Source: CAYQDR01 sp964416315 (GTDB lineage: Bacteria > Methylomirabilota > Methylomirabilia > Rokubacteriales > DASRDR01). Taken from it: 64,000 nucleotides of DNA. The notes beneath the pieces are model-generated. The model ran no database searches, was not told where the DNA came from, and saw only the letters and a program-made list of their open reading frames with translations. A program made the position numbers and the translations under genes. Location: NCBI GenBank assembly GCA_964416315.1, contig CAYQDR010000009.1, forward strand, positions 1 through 64,000, written 5' to 3'. Positions within the stretch are counted from its first letter, which is position 1. The number at the start of each line of letters is the position of its first letter. Shown here piece by piece: positions 1-8,059 of this stretch.

Positions 1-61
1 TTCGGTTGGCTGAACGAGCCTCTTGTTTTGGCAATTTCATTGTTGCACGGGCCCTAACGCC

Positions 62-158
62 TCTCGGAGGAGGGCTGACGCCCCCCTCCGACGGCCCGTC
101 GGGCAGAGCCCGACCGTTCGCCCTCCGGCGAACGGCTCGGGCCTGCCTCCCCCCCGGG
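62..158 (-). repeat. Family C double-hairpin repeat, copy C1 (reverse)
   Basis: GC-rich segment built from nested inverted repeats: a GGAGGAGGG/CCCCCCTCC hairpin near 67-90, a CGGGC-aga-GCCCG hairpin near 108-122, and a GTTCGCC-ctcc-GGCGAAC hairpin near 115-133. Read on the minus strand it has the same order of parts as the copies near 17.7, 22.7 and 37.2 kb (GC hairpin with CTCTGCCC-like loop, a GGGGGGAGG tract, then a GGAGGGGGG hairpin), but it is the most diverged copy. I see no gene in 1-216; the AT-richer stretch near 20-50 is unassigned. Confidence 0.6.
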
Positions 159-216
159 TGATGCATCGTCGGCGCCGCACTCCCCCTGGATCCCCGCTGC
201 GCCCCAGGTACGTGCC

Positions 217-2064
217 GTGAGTGGCGTGCCGGAGCGCATCGGGAAGTACCGCGTCGTCGAGGTCATCGGCCGCGGCGGCATGGGGAGCGTCTACAAGGCC
301 CACGATGCGCTCCTCGACCGGATGGTCGCGATCAAGGTCATGGCCGAGGAGAGCGAGGGTGGGGCCGAGGCCCGCGCGCGCTTCCTCCGGGAGGCCCAGT
401 CGGCCGCCCGTCTCAACCACTCCAACATCATCACCGTGTACGAGCTCGGAGAGGACCAGGGCCAGATCTTCATCGTGATGGAGCTACTCGAGGGGCAGCC
501 GCTCTCGCGGATCATCGACCAGGTGTCGCCGCCGCCCCTCCGCCGGAAGCTGGGCCTCATGATTCAGGTGTGCGAGGGGCTCGCGTTCGCCCACCAGCGG
601 GGCGTGGTTCACCGCGACATCAAGCCGGCCAACGTCTTCGTGCTCGAGAACGGGCAGGTGAAGATCCTCGACTTCGGCATCGCGCGCGTCGGGGGCTCGG
701 ACCTCACCCGGACGGGCCTGCTGATGGGGACGCCGAACTACATGTCCCCGGAGCAGGCCCGGGGGCGGCGCACGGACGCGCGCTCGGACATCTTCTCGGT
801 GGGCGCCGTCTTCTACGAGCTCCTCTCCAGTCGCAAGCCGTTCGCGGCGGACGACTACTTCGAGACCATGGAAAAGGTGCGGTCGGAGGACCCGCTGCCG
901 CTCCAGACCCTGGTCGCGACGCTGCCGCCGAGGCTCACCCAGGCGGTGCACCGGGCGCTCGCCAAGGACCCGGGGGCACGCTACCAGACGCTCGAGGAGC
1001 TCCAGGCGGAGCTCACCGCCGTCCGCGACAGCCTCGAGGGCGACGCGACGGAGGAGCTGCGCGAAGCGGTCAGCCGGAAGTTCGGCGAGATCGTCCGCCT
1101 GCATCGGATGCTGGTCTCCTCCGTCGGCGGGGCGGCGGTAGGGGACGAGACCCTGCCCATGGCCGACCCGAACGCCACGGGGGCGGGGCTGAGGACGCTG
1201 CTCCAGGACCTCGAGGCGCGCGCCGAGCGGCTCCAGACGTTCGCGGGCGCCGTCGAGCGCCTCGAGCCCGCCGTCGAGCGCGGGGTTGCCGCGTTCGAGC
1301 GCGGGGCGTTCGCCGAGGCCGTGGCGACGCTGGAGGCCGTCCTTGCCGAAATCCCGCTCCACCAGCGGGCGCGCGACTACCGCGACCGGGCGCGACTCGA
1401 AGAGACGCGCCAGCGGACGATGCGGTCGCTCGGCCCGGTCGCGGCACCCGCTCCGGCGGGGCGAGCGCCGGTCGCCACGCCACGGCCCGAGCCCGCGACG
1501 CCCGCCCGCGAGGCTGCGGCGGCCACCGCCGTCGTCACGCCCCCACCGGGCGGCCCGATGCCCGCCCCGGGGACGCTGACCGAGGTCACGCAGATCGTCT
1601 CCGGTCGGCGCGGCCGCATGATCCTCGCGGGCGTGGCGGTGCTGGCCGTCGTCGGCGGTGGGGCGCTCATCTTCAGCCTGAAGCCGCGCGAGGCCCCGGC
1701 GCCGGCCGCTCCGCCCCCTGCCGTGACCGCGCCGCAGCCGGCTGCGCCGGAGGCGCCGAAGGGCGCCGACCAGCCGGCGCCCGGGTCCAGCGCCCCGAAG
1801 CCTCCGGCGAGGCCGACCCCGGCTCCGGCGGGACCGGGGGCCACGGCCCCGAGCCCCAAGCCGGCGGCGAGCCGCCCCGCGCTCACGGCGGAGCAGCGGA
1901 AGACGATCGAGGACGCGCTCACGCTGGCCCAGCTGTTCCAGACGCGTGGCGACAGCCAGCGGGCGAAGCGGGAGTTCCAGCGGGTCCTCGACCTCGACCC
2001 GAGCAACTCCGAGGCGCGGCAGGGCCTCGCCGAGGCCGAGGAAGCCCTGAAGAAGAAGCCCTGA
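217..2064 (+). CDS. Membrane Ser/Thr protein kinase with C-terminal TPR
   Basis: 615 aa Hanks-type (PknB-like) protein kinase, predicted to phosphorylate Ser/Thr of cytosolic substrates while anchored in the membrane. The glycine loop GRGGMG is at residues 18-23, the ATP lysine in VAIK is K40, the catalytic HRD is H132-R133-D134 in HRDIKPAN, and DFG is at 152-154, followed by a SPEQARG activation-loop end. After the kinase domain (to about residue 280) comes a coiled helical linker, an Ala/Pro-rich stretch, one transmembrane helix at about 468-488, another Pro/Ala-rich linker and a C-terminal TPR-like pair of helices (about 560-610). The GTG start at 217 gives a normal N-terminus just before the kinase fold. 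All catalytic residues are intact. No cognate phosphatase lies nearby, so the signal sensed is unknown. Confidence 0.93.
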   Translation: MSGVPERIGKYRVVEVIGRGGMGSVYKAHDALLDRMVAIKVMAEESEGGAEARARFLREAQSAARLNHSNIITVYELGEDQGQIFIVMELLEGQPLSRIIDQVSPPPLRRKLGLMIQVCEGLAFAHQRGVVHRDIKPANVFVLENGQVKILDFGIARVGGSDLTRTGLLMGTPNYMSPEQARGRRTDARSDIFSVGAVFYELLSSRKPFAADDYFETMEKVRSEDPLPLQTLVATLPPRLTQAVHRALAKDPGARYQTLEELQAELTAVRDSLEGDATEELREAVSRKFGEIVRLHRMLVSSVGGAAVGDETLPMADPNATGAGLRTLLQDLEARAERLQTFAGAVERLEPAVERGVAAFERGAFAEAVATLEAVLAEIPLHQRARDYRDRARLEETRQRTMRSLGPVAAPAPAGRAPVATPRPEPATPAREAAAATAVVTPPPGGPMPAPGTLTEVTQIVSGRRGRMILAGVAVLAVVGGGALIFSLKPREAPAPAAPPPAVTAPQPAAPEAPKGADQPAPGSSAPKPPARPTPAPAGPGATAPSPKPAASRPALTAEQRKTIEDALTLAQLFQTRGDSQRAKREFQRVLDLDPSNSEARQGLAEAEEALKKKP

Positions 2065-2071
2065 TGCGACG

Positions 2072-2491
2072 TCACCGGGTTTCAGCCTCCGGGGGCGCTG
2101 GCGCGGCGAGGATGTGCGAGCCATGGTGGTGGACCATGAGCCACTCGCCGCTCCGGCGCTCGAAGACGTTCGTCGCCAGGATCGCGGTCACCGACAGGTT
2201 GCCGCGGACCTCGGAGAGGATGTTCTCGATGCAGACGACCCACGCGAGGTCCCCGCGCACCTGGATCTCGACGTCGGTGAGCGTGAAGCGCATCTCCACG
2301 GTGTTCCGGAAGATCGCCTCCCACGAGCCCCGGATCGCGTTCCACCCCTGGAGCCGCGGCCAACCCGGGTGGACGCACGCGGCGTGCGCCACGTGGGCCC
2401 ACACGGACTCCATCTCGCCGAGGGTCAGGCTCTCGAAGGCGCGGTAGAAGCGCTCGTTCGCGGCGCGGACGACCTCGACGTCGTCAGCCAT
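2072..2491 (-). CDS. SnoaL/DUF4440-like NTF2-fold protein
   Basis: 139 aa small cytosolic protein with the pattern of SnoaL/DUF4440 (NTF2-fold) proteins: an N-terminal helix with ERFYRAFESL, then VWAHV, the W-E-A-I-F segment, and a run of beta strands ending in W-L-M-V-H-H-H-G-S. Such proteins are pocket-forming dimers, some of them isomerases or hydrolases; no specific substrate can be read here. Its ATG overlaps by 8 nt the stop of the upstream Rieske gene on the same strand, so the two are probably co-translated. It converges with the kinase gene with only 7 nt between the stops, and no terminator is visible there. Confidence 0.85.
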   Translation of the reverse strand: MADDVEVVRAANERFYRAFESLTLGEMESVWAHVAHAACVHPGWPRLQGWNAIRGSWEAIFRNTVEMRFTLTDVEIQVRGDLAWVVCIENILSEVRGNLSVTAILATNVFERRSGEWLMVHHHGSHILAAPAPPEAETR

Positions 2492-2843
2492 GGCCCGTGT
2501 CTTTCGCGGTGACGACCACGCGGTCGCCCTCGAGGCGGACGGCCAGCGGGTAGAGGGTGCCGCCGCCGCAGGGCCCGCCGGCGCAGCGACCGGTGTCGGG
2601 CTCGTAGAGCGCGCCGTGCGTCGCGCAGATGAGGAGCCGCCCGTCGTCCGTGAAGAACTCGTTCGGCCACCAGTCGAGCGGTGTGCCGGCGTGGATGCAG
2701 TGGTTGACGTAGGCGTAGAAGCGCCCCTCGAAGTTGACGACGAACCCCTCGACGCGGCGGCCCCGCCAGAGGAGGGGGAACTTGGCGGAACCGCCCACGG
2801 GGATGTCGCTCGCGGGGGCGGACCACTCGATCGGCGCGGTCAT
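2484..2843 (-). CDS. Rieske-type [2Fe-2S] domain protein
   Basis: 119 aa stand-alone Rieske ferredoxin-like protein. The cluster ligands are visible as the C-x-H pair in NHCIHAG and the C-x2-H pair in CATHG, spaced as in Rieske domains. An unusual C-A-G-G-P-C-G-G-G insertion follows the second pair. I start it at the ATG on the minus strand at 2843 (MTAPIEW), because the longer open frame upstream lies antisense to the ABC ATPase gene. The protein has no signal peptide, so it likely carries electrons in the cytosol for an oxygenase or other redox enzyme. It is followed by the overlapping SnoaL-like gene, a possible partner. Identity as Rieske is firm; the partner is inferred. Confidence 0.9.
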   Translation of the reverse strand: MTAPIEWSAPASDIPVGGSAKFPLLWRGRRVEGFVVNFEGRFYAYVNHCIHAGTPLDWWPNEFFTDDGRLLICATHGALYEPDTGRCAGGPCGGGTLYPLAVRLEGDRVVVTAKDTGHG

Positions 2844-2934
2844 GGCGGGCCGAATCCTAGCAAGCGCGCTGACGCGAGACAACCGGCGCGCCACCGCTCC
2901 GGGCCCTCGAGAGCCGTGTGGTAGAGTGAACTCC

Positions 2935-3882
2935 GTGGTGCGTTCCGAGTCCGCGGTCGAGGTGCGCGAGCTCGAAAAGACCTTCCGCACGGGATGGCCG
3001 CGGCGCCGGCGCCAGGTGGCCCTGCGCGGGGTCTCGTTCGCGGTGCGCGCCGGGAGCATCTTCGCGGTCCTCGGCCCGAACGGGGCGGGGAAGACCACGC
3101 TGCTGTCCATCCTCGGGACGCTCCTCTTCCCGGACCGGGGCGAGGCGCGCGTCCTCGGGCTCGACGTCGTACGGGACGCCGACCGGCTCCGCGAGCGGAT
3201 CAACATGGCGTCGGGTAGCGCCTCGTTCCTCTGGAGCCTCACGCCGCGGGAGATCCTCGACATCACGGCCCGGAGCTACGGGCTCTCGGGGGCCGCGCGG
3301 CGGGCGCGGGTGGCGGCGCTGCTCGAGCGGTTCGAGCTGGCGGCGTTCGCCGGGCTCCCCTACAACGAGCTCTCGACCGGCCTCCGACAGCGCCTGGCCC
3401 TCGCGAAGGCGTTCGTCAACGACCCGGAGCTCCTGATCCTGGACGAGCCGACGGTGGGCCTCGACCCCGACATCGCCGTGCGGGTGCGGGCCGACATCGC
3501 CGCGCTCCGCCGCGAGCGGCGGGTCACCGTCCTGCTCTCCACCCACTACATGCGCGAGGCCGAGCAGCTCTGCGACGAGATCGTGTTCCTGCGCGAGGGG
3601 CGCATCCTCGCGCGGGGCGATCCGGCGAGCCTCAAGCGCCAGATCCTCGTTGGGGACCGTATCGTGATGGGCGTCGAGGGGGCGGGGTGGCGCGGGGTGG
3701 TGCGCCTCCCGGGAATCCTGACCGTGAGCGCCGAGGAAGGCCGCGTCGAGTGCCTCGTGGACGACGCGCGGAAGCGGCTCCCCGAGATCCTCCGGTACCT
3801 CGGGGAGCAGGGCGTCTCGGTCAGCGACGTGGGCGTGACGGAGCCGAGCCTCGAATCGGTGTTCATCGAGCTCGCCCGATGA
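2935..3882 (+). CDS. ABC-2 type exporter, ATP-binding subunit
   Basis: About 315 aa ATPase of an ABC-2 type export system (CcmA/DrrA class). Walker A GPNGAGKTT is at about 47-55, the signature LSTGLRQ at 146-152, Walker B with the catalytic pair D170-E171 in LDEPTVGLDP, and the switch histidine in STHYMREAE. A C-terminal domain of about 80 aa, typical of DrrA-like ATPases, follows. Three in-frame GTG codons (2926, 2935, 2938) could start it; a TAGAGT -10-like hexamer at 2922-2927 argues against 2926, so I chose 2935. The permease gene follows after a family A repeat. Substrate cannot be read from sequence; lipids, polysaccharides or drugs are the usual cargo of the class. Confidence 0.9.
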   Translation: MVRSESAVEVRELEKTFRTGWPRRRRQVALRGVSFAVRAGSIFAVLGPNGAGKTTLLSILGTLLFPDRGEARVLGLDVVRDADRLRERINMASGSASFLWSLTPREILDITARSYGLSGAARRARVAALLERFELAAFAGLPYNELSTGLRQRLALAKAFVNDPELLILDEPTVGLDPDIAVRVRADIAALRRERRVTVLLSTHYMREAEQLCDEIVFLREGRILARGDPASLKRQILVGDRIVMGVEGAGWRGVVRLPGILTVSAEEGRVECLVDDARKRLPEILRYLGEQGVSVSDVGVTEPSLESVFIELAR

Positions 3883-3930
3883 GACGCTACGAGTCGATTC
3901 ACCGCCCCGAGAGGGCAGGCGGCTGCGCCC

Positions 3931-4037
3931 CTCCCCCCCCTGAGGCCGCCGGAGGGACGGGACGCCGCGAGGGCCGCAGGCCCGAGCCGTCCCGGCGATC
4001 TGGGCGACAGGGGGCGGGGGTGCGGGGGGACCCGATG
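3931..4037 (+). repeat. Family A repeat, copy A1, ending on a start codon
   Basis: 107 bp element, 92-93% identical by hand alignment (8 mismatches, no gaps) to 24501-24607. It starts in a run of C, passes through GAGGGACGGGACG and GCCCGAGCCGTCCCGGCGATC, and ends in GGGGTGCGGGGGGACCCG followed directly by the ATG of the next gene. The ATG itself is inside the conserved part. GAGCCGTCCCGGC and the upstream GGGACGGGACG can pair. Confidence 0.85.
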
Positions 4038-4832
4038 AGTCGGCTCGGGGTCGAGGTCACGAAGGTCTCCGCCTTCTTCCAGAAGAACTGGCGGATGACG
4101 CGCCGGAATGTCATGAGCGTCTTCGAGGTCGCGTTCTGGCCCGTGGTCGGGCTCGTCTCCGTGGGGCTGATGACCACGTTCCTCGGGCTCGGCCGGGAGG
4201 CGGCGGTGTTCGTGCTGGTCGGCACGCTGGCGTTCTCGGTCGTCCACGTGTGCCAGCTCGACGTCGCCTACGCGGTGCTCTTCGACATCTGGGGGAAGAG
4301 TCTCAAGCACCAGTTCCTGGCACCCGTGAGGCCGTGGCACGTCGTCCTCGGCGCCTGGCTGATGGGGCTCCTCCGCGCGGCCGTCGTGTTCCTGCTGATG
4401 GCTGGCGTGAGCCGGTGGGCCTTCGGCGTGAGTTTCCTCGCCCCCGGGTGGAGTCCGGTCGCCGCGTTCTTCCTGGGTCTCGTCGCGTCGGCCGCCGGGG
4501 TCGGGCTCGGCGTCGTGACGCTCCTCCTGCTCCTGGGGGTCCACGCCGAGGTGACCGCGTGGTCGGGGGTCAGCCTGGTCCTCCTCTTGTGCGGGATCTA
4601 CTACCCCGTCTCGCTCCTGCCGGCGCCGCTCGCGACCGTGGCGGGGGCCATTCCCCTGACGTACTTCCTGGAGGCGTTCCGCGCGCACTTCGGGTTCGCG
4701 CCGACCTTCGGGGAACCGCTCCTCCGCGGCTACGCGCTCGCGCTCGCCTACCTCGCCGGCGGTTACGCCGCCTTCGCGTGGGCGGTGACACGGGCGCGCC
4801 GGACCGGGATGCTGCTGCGCCTGTCGGACTGA
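4035..4832 (+). CDS. ABC-2 type exporter, permease subunit
   Basis: 265 aa integral membrane protein of the ABC-2 permease family with about six hydrophobic helices: an N-terminal basic segment (FFQKNWRMTRRN), then VFEVAFWPVVGLVSVGLM, and later the paired helices around FFLGLVASAAGVGLG and a stretch VSLVLLLCGIYYPVSLLP with the conserved Y-Y-P-V re-entrant motif seen in this family. It should form the membrane pore with the ATPase encoded just upstream, probably as a homodimer. The ATG at 4035 is the last codon of a family A repeat, and the frame upstream translates only repeat sequence, which supports this start. Cargo is unknown. Confidence 0.88.
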   Translation: MSRLGVEVTKVSAFFQKNWRMTRRNVMSVFEVAFWPVVGLVSVGLMTTFLGLGREAAVFVLVGTLAFSVVHVCQLDVAYAVLFDIWGKSLKHQFLAPVRPWHVVLGAWLMGLLRAAVVFLLMAGVSRWAFGVSFLAPGWSPVAAFFLGLVASAAGVGLGVVTLLLLLGVHAEVTAWSGVSLVLLLCGIYYPVSLLPAPLATVAGAIPLTYFLEAFRAHFGFAPTFGEPLLRGYALALAYLAGGYAAFAWAVTRARRTGMLLRLSD

Positions 4833-4837
4833 GAAAA

Positions 4838-4867
4838 TTGACACCCTTCAGCCGGGGCGCCTACACT
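4838..4867 (+). promoter_or_regulatory. Promoter of the alpha/beta hydrolase gene
   Basis: TTGACA at 4838-4843, an 18 nt spacer, and TACACT at 4862-4867. The GTG start at 4886 lies 18 nt past the -10 box, giving a leader of about 10 nt. It is the first bases after the stop of the ABC permease, so it begins a new transcription unit. Confidence 0.75.
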
Positions 4868-4885
4868 GCCGGCGAGGAACGAGGC

Positions 4886-5965
4886 GTGACGTTCTCGCGG
4901 GTGTACGAGGGCGCGCTCTGGCGCCGCTTCTGCGGCTGGGCGGACCGGGCCCGGTTGCGCCAGGTTCCGCTCGCCGGGCTGGTGCCCTACGGGACCAGCC
5001 CCCTGACGGAGGCCGCGTGCCTCGATCGGCGGCTCCTCGCCCATCCCGACCGCCTGTACCCGGCCCCCGCCCCGATCCGGCCCGAGGCCTGGGAGACGAT
5101 CGACGAGGCCCCGGGGGTCGAGGTCGAGGCCTTCACCTTCGAGAGCGCGGCGCCCTTCGGGATCCCGGTCAACGATCGGGTGGTCGCGCGCTTCTACCGG
5201 CCGGCACGCGGCCCGACGCGCTGGAGCCTCCTCGTGCTCCACGGGATGTGGCGCCGGGACCGGGAGTTCGAGGATCGCTTCTGCCGCGACCTCGCGCGCC
5301 ACGGTGTGAGCGCCGTGCTGCTGCCGCTCCCGTTCCACTGGGAGCGCGCACCCCGGGGCGAGCCGAGCGGCGCCTTCTTCCTCTGCCCGGATCCCACCTG
5401 GACGGCGGCGGCGTTCCGCCAGGCGATCGTGGATGGGCGCGGGATGCTCGGGCTCCTGCGGGGCCGCGGAGTGCCGGTCGGCGTCATCGGCTTCAGCCTC
5501 GGCGGGATCGTCGCCCACATCCTGATGGCGGTCGAGCGGGTGGACCTCGGGATCTCGGTGATCACGGGCGGCGACACGGCCGGCATCGTGTGGCACAGCC
5601 CGCTGACGCGAGCGTACCGCGTGGCGATGGAAGCGCGCGGGATCACGCGGAGCCGGCTCCAGGCCCTCTGGGCGACGGGGAACCCGACTCTCTACGCGGA
5701 TCGGCCCCGGCCGCCGCGGCTCGTCATGCTCGGCGGGCGCTACGACCAGCTCGTGCCCCGGCGGTTCACCGAGGAGCTCTGGCGCGCCCTCGGGGAGCCG
5801 CCGATCCGGTGGCTGCCCGCGGGCCACGTGACGGCGTTCCTCTTCCGCCCGGCGATCGTGGCCGAGACGCTTCGCGCCATGGGCCTGCCCGAGGCCGTCG
5901 ACGCCCGTGAGGGCGCCGGGCGGCGGCCGGCGCCGGCGCTTCGCGAGGCGGGGGAGACCGCGTGA
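4886..5965 (+). CDS. Alpha/beta hydrolase
   Basis: 359 aa serine hydrolase of the alpha/beta fold. The nucleophile elbow GFSLGG, an HGMW oxyanion-hole strand, an acid in GGRYDQLVP and a C-terminal histidine in AGHVTAF make a complete Ser-Asp-His triad. About 110 residues precede the first core strand, longer than in minimal hydrolases. No signal peptide, so cytosolic. The GTG at 4886 is set by the strong promoter just upstream. Its stop overlaps the GTG of the next gene (GTGA), so both are probably expressed together. Substrate is unknown; esterase, lipase-like or dienelactone hydrolase-like activity are all possible. Confidence 0.87.
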   Translation: MTFSRVYEGALWRRFCGWADRARLRQVPLAGLVPYGTSPLTEAACLDRRLLAHPDRLYPAPAPIRPEAWETIDEAPGVEVEAFTFESAAPFGIPVNDRVVARFYRPARGPTRWSLLVLHGMWRRDREFEDRFCRDLARHGVSAVLLPLPFHWERAPRGEPSGAFFLCPDPTWTAAAFRQAIVDGRGMLGLLRGRGVPVGVIGFSLGGIVAHILMAVERVDLGISVITGGDTAGIVWHSPLTRAYRVAMEARGITRSRLQALWATGNPTLYADRPRPPRLVMLGGRYDQLVPRRFTEELWRALGEPPIRWLPAGHVTAFLFRPAIVAETLRAMGLPEAVDAREGAGRRPAPALREAGETA

Positions 5966-6354
5966 CCCGGCGTGGCGTCCTCCGCGGGCTCGTCGCGGTC
6001 GGGCTCGGGCTCGGCGGCCTCCCGCCCGGCGGGGCGGCGCAGCTTCTCAGGCGGTACTCCGGGCGGGTGGAGCGCGTGGATCTCGACGAGGGCCTGGTCG
6101 TCGTGGAGGAGCTTGCCGAGAAAGGGCGGCGCCGGCGCCACGAGGTTCACGTCGGCGAGGACACCCCGATCGTCAGCGCCAATCGGCTCCGGCCCTGGGA
6201 GATGCGGGGAGCGCGCGCCTACGACGAGGTGGCGGTGTCGCTCGTGGACCTCCTCACGGGAGACTTCGTCGTCGTCGAGTCCGTCGAGGAGGGCGGGATC
6301 AAGAGCGCGCGGCGGATCACCATCGTCGAGAGCGCTCCGCGGGCGCGACAGTAG
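5962..6354 (+). CDS. Small exported protein of unknown function
   Basis: 130 aa. Residues 1-25 (TRRGVLRGLVAVGLGLGGL then GGAA) look like a signal peptide with a twin-arginine-like start. The mature part is a beta-rich domain of about 100 aa with repeated strand patterns (YSGRVERVDLDEGLVVVEE, RHEVHVGEDTPIV) that suggest a small barrel, possibly OB- or SH3-like. I do not recognise a family. The GTG start overlaps the stop of the hydrolase by 4 nt, so the pair is translationally coupled; the protein may act in the periplasm. Confidence 0.75.
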   Translation: MTRRGVLRGLVAVGLGLGGLPPGGAAQLLRRYSGRVERVDLDEGLVVVEELAEKGRRRRHEVHVGEDTPIVSANRLRPWEMRGARAYDEVAVSLVDLLTGDFVVVESVEEGGIKSARRITIVESAPRARQ

Positions 6355-6358
6355 AGCT

Positions 6359-6380
6359 GGGGGGCCGCGCCCCCCCGGTC
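6359..6380. terminator. Hairpin between convergent genes
   Basis: GGGGGGC-cgc-GCCCCCC, a perfect 7 bp stem, lies between the stop of the exported protein gene and the convergent tldE-like gene. It is followed by GGTCGTTTCC on the plus strand, only a weak T-tract, so it is a plausible but imperfect rho-independent terminator, possibly working in both directions. Confidence 0.5.
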
Positions 6381-6410
6381 GTTTCCTCGCCCCATCGGGC
6401 CGGGCGGGGC

Positions 6411-7973
6411 TCAGGGCCGCGCGAGGAACTCCGCGATCTCCTCCACCTGGACTCCGGAGACCGCGATCTCCGGCGCGTAGACGACCTCGTCCGCCGCCCA
6501 GACCATCGTCCCCTTTGCCTCCTTCGTGATCCCGACGACCTGGTTCAGGAACGTGGCGATGTTGTCGTTGATGCGGATGGCGTTCGCGCGGAGCGGCGCG
6601 ACGATCCGCCCGCCGCGGATCACGTAGGAGTCGCCGACGACCGTGCAGGTGAAGTCCCCCGCCCGGAGGCCGTTGATCGGATACGTGTACCAGATGCGGC
6701 CCACGTAGAGACCGTCTCCCACCCGGCGGATCAGCTCGTCGAGCGAGACCGCCGCGCTCCCCTCGATCAGCACGTTCGTGGCCGCGATGCCGGGCGGGGT
6801 CGAGAAGTGACGGCCGCCCCCGGCGGCGAAGCGGAAGCCGTTCCGGGCCACGAGCCCGCGGGCCGCCTCGGCGGGCTCGACGCCGAGCTTGGCGCAGGCG
6901 TCGGGGTCGCGCAGGAGGCGCTGGGCCTCGTACCAGTTGGTGAGGCAGCCCGCGAGCACGCCGCGCGTGATCAGCTCGGTCCGCCCCGTCGGCAGTCCCT
7001 CGCACGTGATGCGCTTCGACCCCATGAACCCGGGGAGAGCCCCGTGGTCGTAGATCGTGAGGAGCGGCGACGCCACCGGCCTCCCCCACCGGCCGAGGAA
7101 CGGCGTGTTTGACGCGTAGAAGGACGAGGCATGGAGCGCCGGCAAGAGGATGTTGTTGAGGAGGTCGGTGACCGGCTGGTGGCCGAAGATCACCGTGTAC
7201 CGCCCCGCGGGGACCCGCTCGCCGCCGACGGCGCGGATCGCGTTCTGCGCGGCCTCCGCGCCCGACTCCCCGGTGAAGTGATCGAGGCGGGTCCCGGTCG
7301 CCCAGCCGGAGCCCTTGGCCTCCATCCGCTCGACCATCGCCGTCACGGACGCCATGATGAGCGTGGACTCGTCGGCCTGGACGCCGGGGAGGTGGCTGGA
7401 GGCGATCGCGACGCGCTCCTGGAGGATCGTGACGTCGCCGCCGAGGATCAGGCCGAGCCGCCGGATCCCCGCGTCCGTCCCTGCCAGCTCGGCCAGGCGG
7501 GACGAGGCGCGGAAGGTCCGGAGAGTCCCGCCGACGACCGTCCAGCCAGCGGCGACGAGGTCCTCGTCCGTGATCGCGAGAAGCCGCGGGTCGTGGTAGT
7601 CGGCCAGGGTCGGCCGTTCGGGTCCGGGCTTCGGGAGCGAGACGAACGTCGGGTCGTGGACCGCCCCGGCGCGCGCCTTGGCGAGCGCACGCCGGACGCC
7701 GTCGAGCGTGAGGTCGGAGGGCTCCGAGCCGAAGCCCAGGCGCGGGCCCTCGGGCGTCCGGACGACCACCTGGAGGCCCAGGCCGTAGGACTCCGTCGAC
7801 TTGGGCTCCTCGACACCGTTGCACGCGATGTGCGAGGTGTAGTTGAGGCGCGCCAGGAGCTGCCCGTTCGCCGCGGCGAAGACCTCGCCTTCGGCGATGT
7901 CGGGGAATGTCCCGAGGTACGCCTGCGCGTCCGCGACGGCGCGCGCGAGGTCGGCGGTGGTGGGCACGGTCAT
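6411..7973 (-). CDS. tldE: TldE/PmbA-like subunit of the TldD-TldE metalloprotease
   Basis: 520 aa member of the TldD/PmbA (U62) family. It lacks the HExxH motif seen in its upstream neighbour, which is what is expected of the non-metal TldE/PmbA partner; TldD and TldE together cut peptides such as modified peptide precursors or unfolded chains in the cytosol. Family features include the N-terminal strand-rich domain (VFAAANGQLLARLNY), GALPGFMGSKR and the C-terminal GDFTCTVVGDSYVIRGGRI. I start at the ATG at 7973; upstream residues would only translate a repeat. It is the last gene of moeA-tldD-tldE on the minus strand, 247 nt after tldD, the gap being filled by repeats. Confidence 0.88.
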   Translation of the reverse strand: MTVPTTADLARAVADAQAYLGTFPDIAEGEVFAAANGQLLARLNYTSHIACNGVEEPKSTESYGLGLQVVVRTPEGPRLGFGSEPSDLTLDGVRRALAKARAGAVHDPTFVSLPKPGPERPTLADYHDPRLLAITDEDLVAAGWTVVGGTLRTFRASSRLAELAGTDAGIRRLGLILGGDVTILQERVAIASSHLPGVQADESTLIMASVTAMVERMEAKGSGWATGTRLDHFTGESGAEAAQNAIRAVGGERVPAGRYTVIFGHQPVTDLLNNILLPALHASSFYASNTPFLGRWGRPVASPLLTIYDHGALPGFMGSKRITCEGLPTGRTELITRGVLAGCLTNWYEAQRLLRDPDACAKLGVEPAEAARGLVARNGFRFAAGGGRHFSTPPGIAATNVLIEGSAAVSLDELIRRVGDGLYVGRIWYTYPINGLRAGDFTCTVVGDSYVIRGGRIVAPLRANAIRINDNIATFLNQVVGITKEAKGTMVWAADEVVYAPEIAVSGVQVEEIAEFLARP

Positions 7974-8024
7974 TCGAGACCCCCCGCACCCCCGGCCCCT
8001 CCCACCCTTCGGGGGGAGGGGAGG
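7971..8024 (-). repeat. Family A/B hybrid repeat (A4) at the tldE start
   Basis: Read on the minus strand this ends GGGGGTGCGGGGGGTCTCGA and then the tldE ATG, the same ending as family A, and begins with a GGGAGGGG palindrome like family B. It is a shortened family A relative and duplicates the arrangement found 89 nt upstream (8060-8171). Confidence 0.65.
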
Positions 8025-8059
8025 GCGCGCGGCCGTGGGCCGTCCCACATCGGGCGCGT

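Noticed and set aside
570..2447. Long Arg/Gly/Pro-rich frames overlapping the kinase gene
   Set aside because: High-GC shadow frames without domain signatures; the kinase frame has all catalytic motifs.
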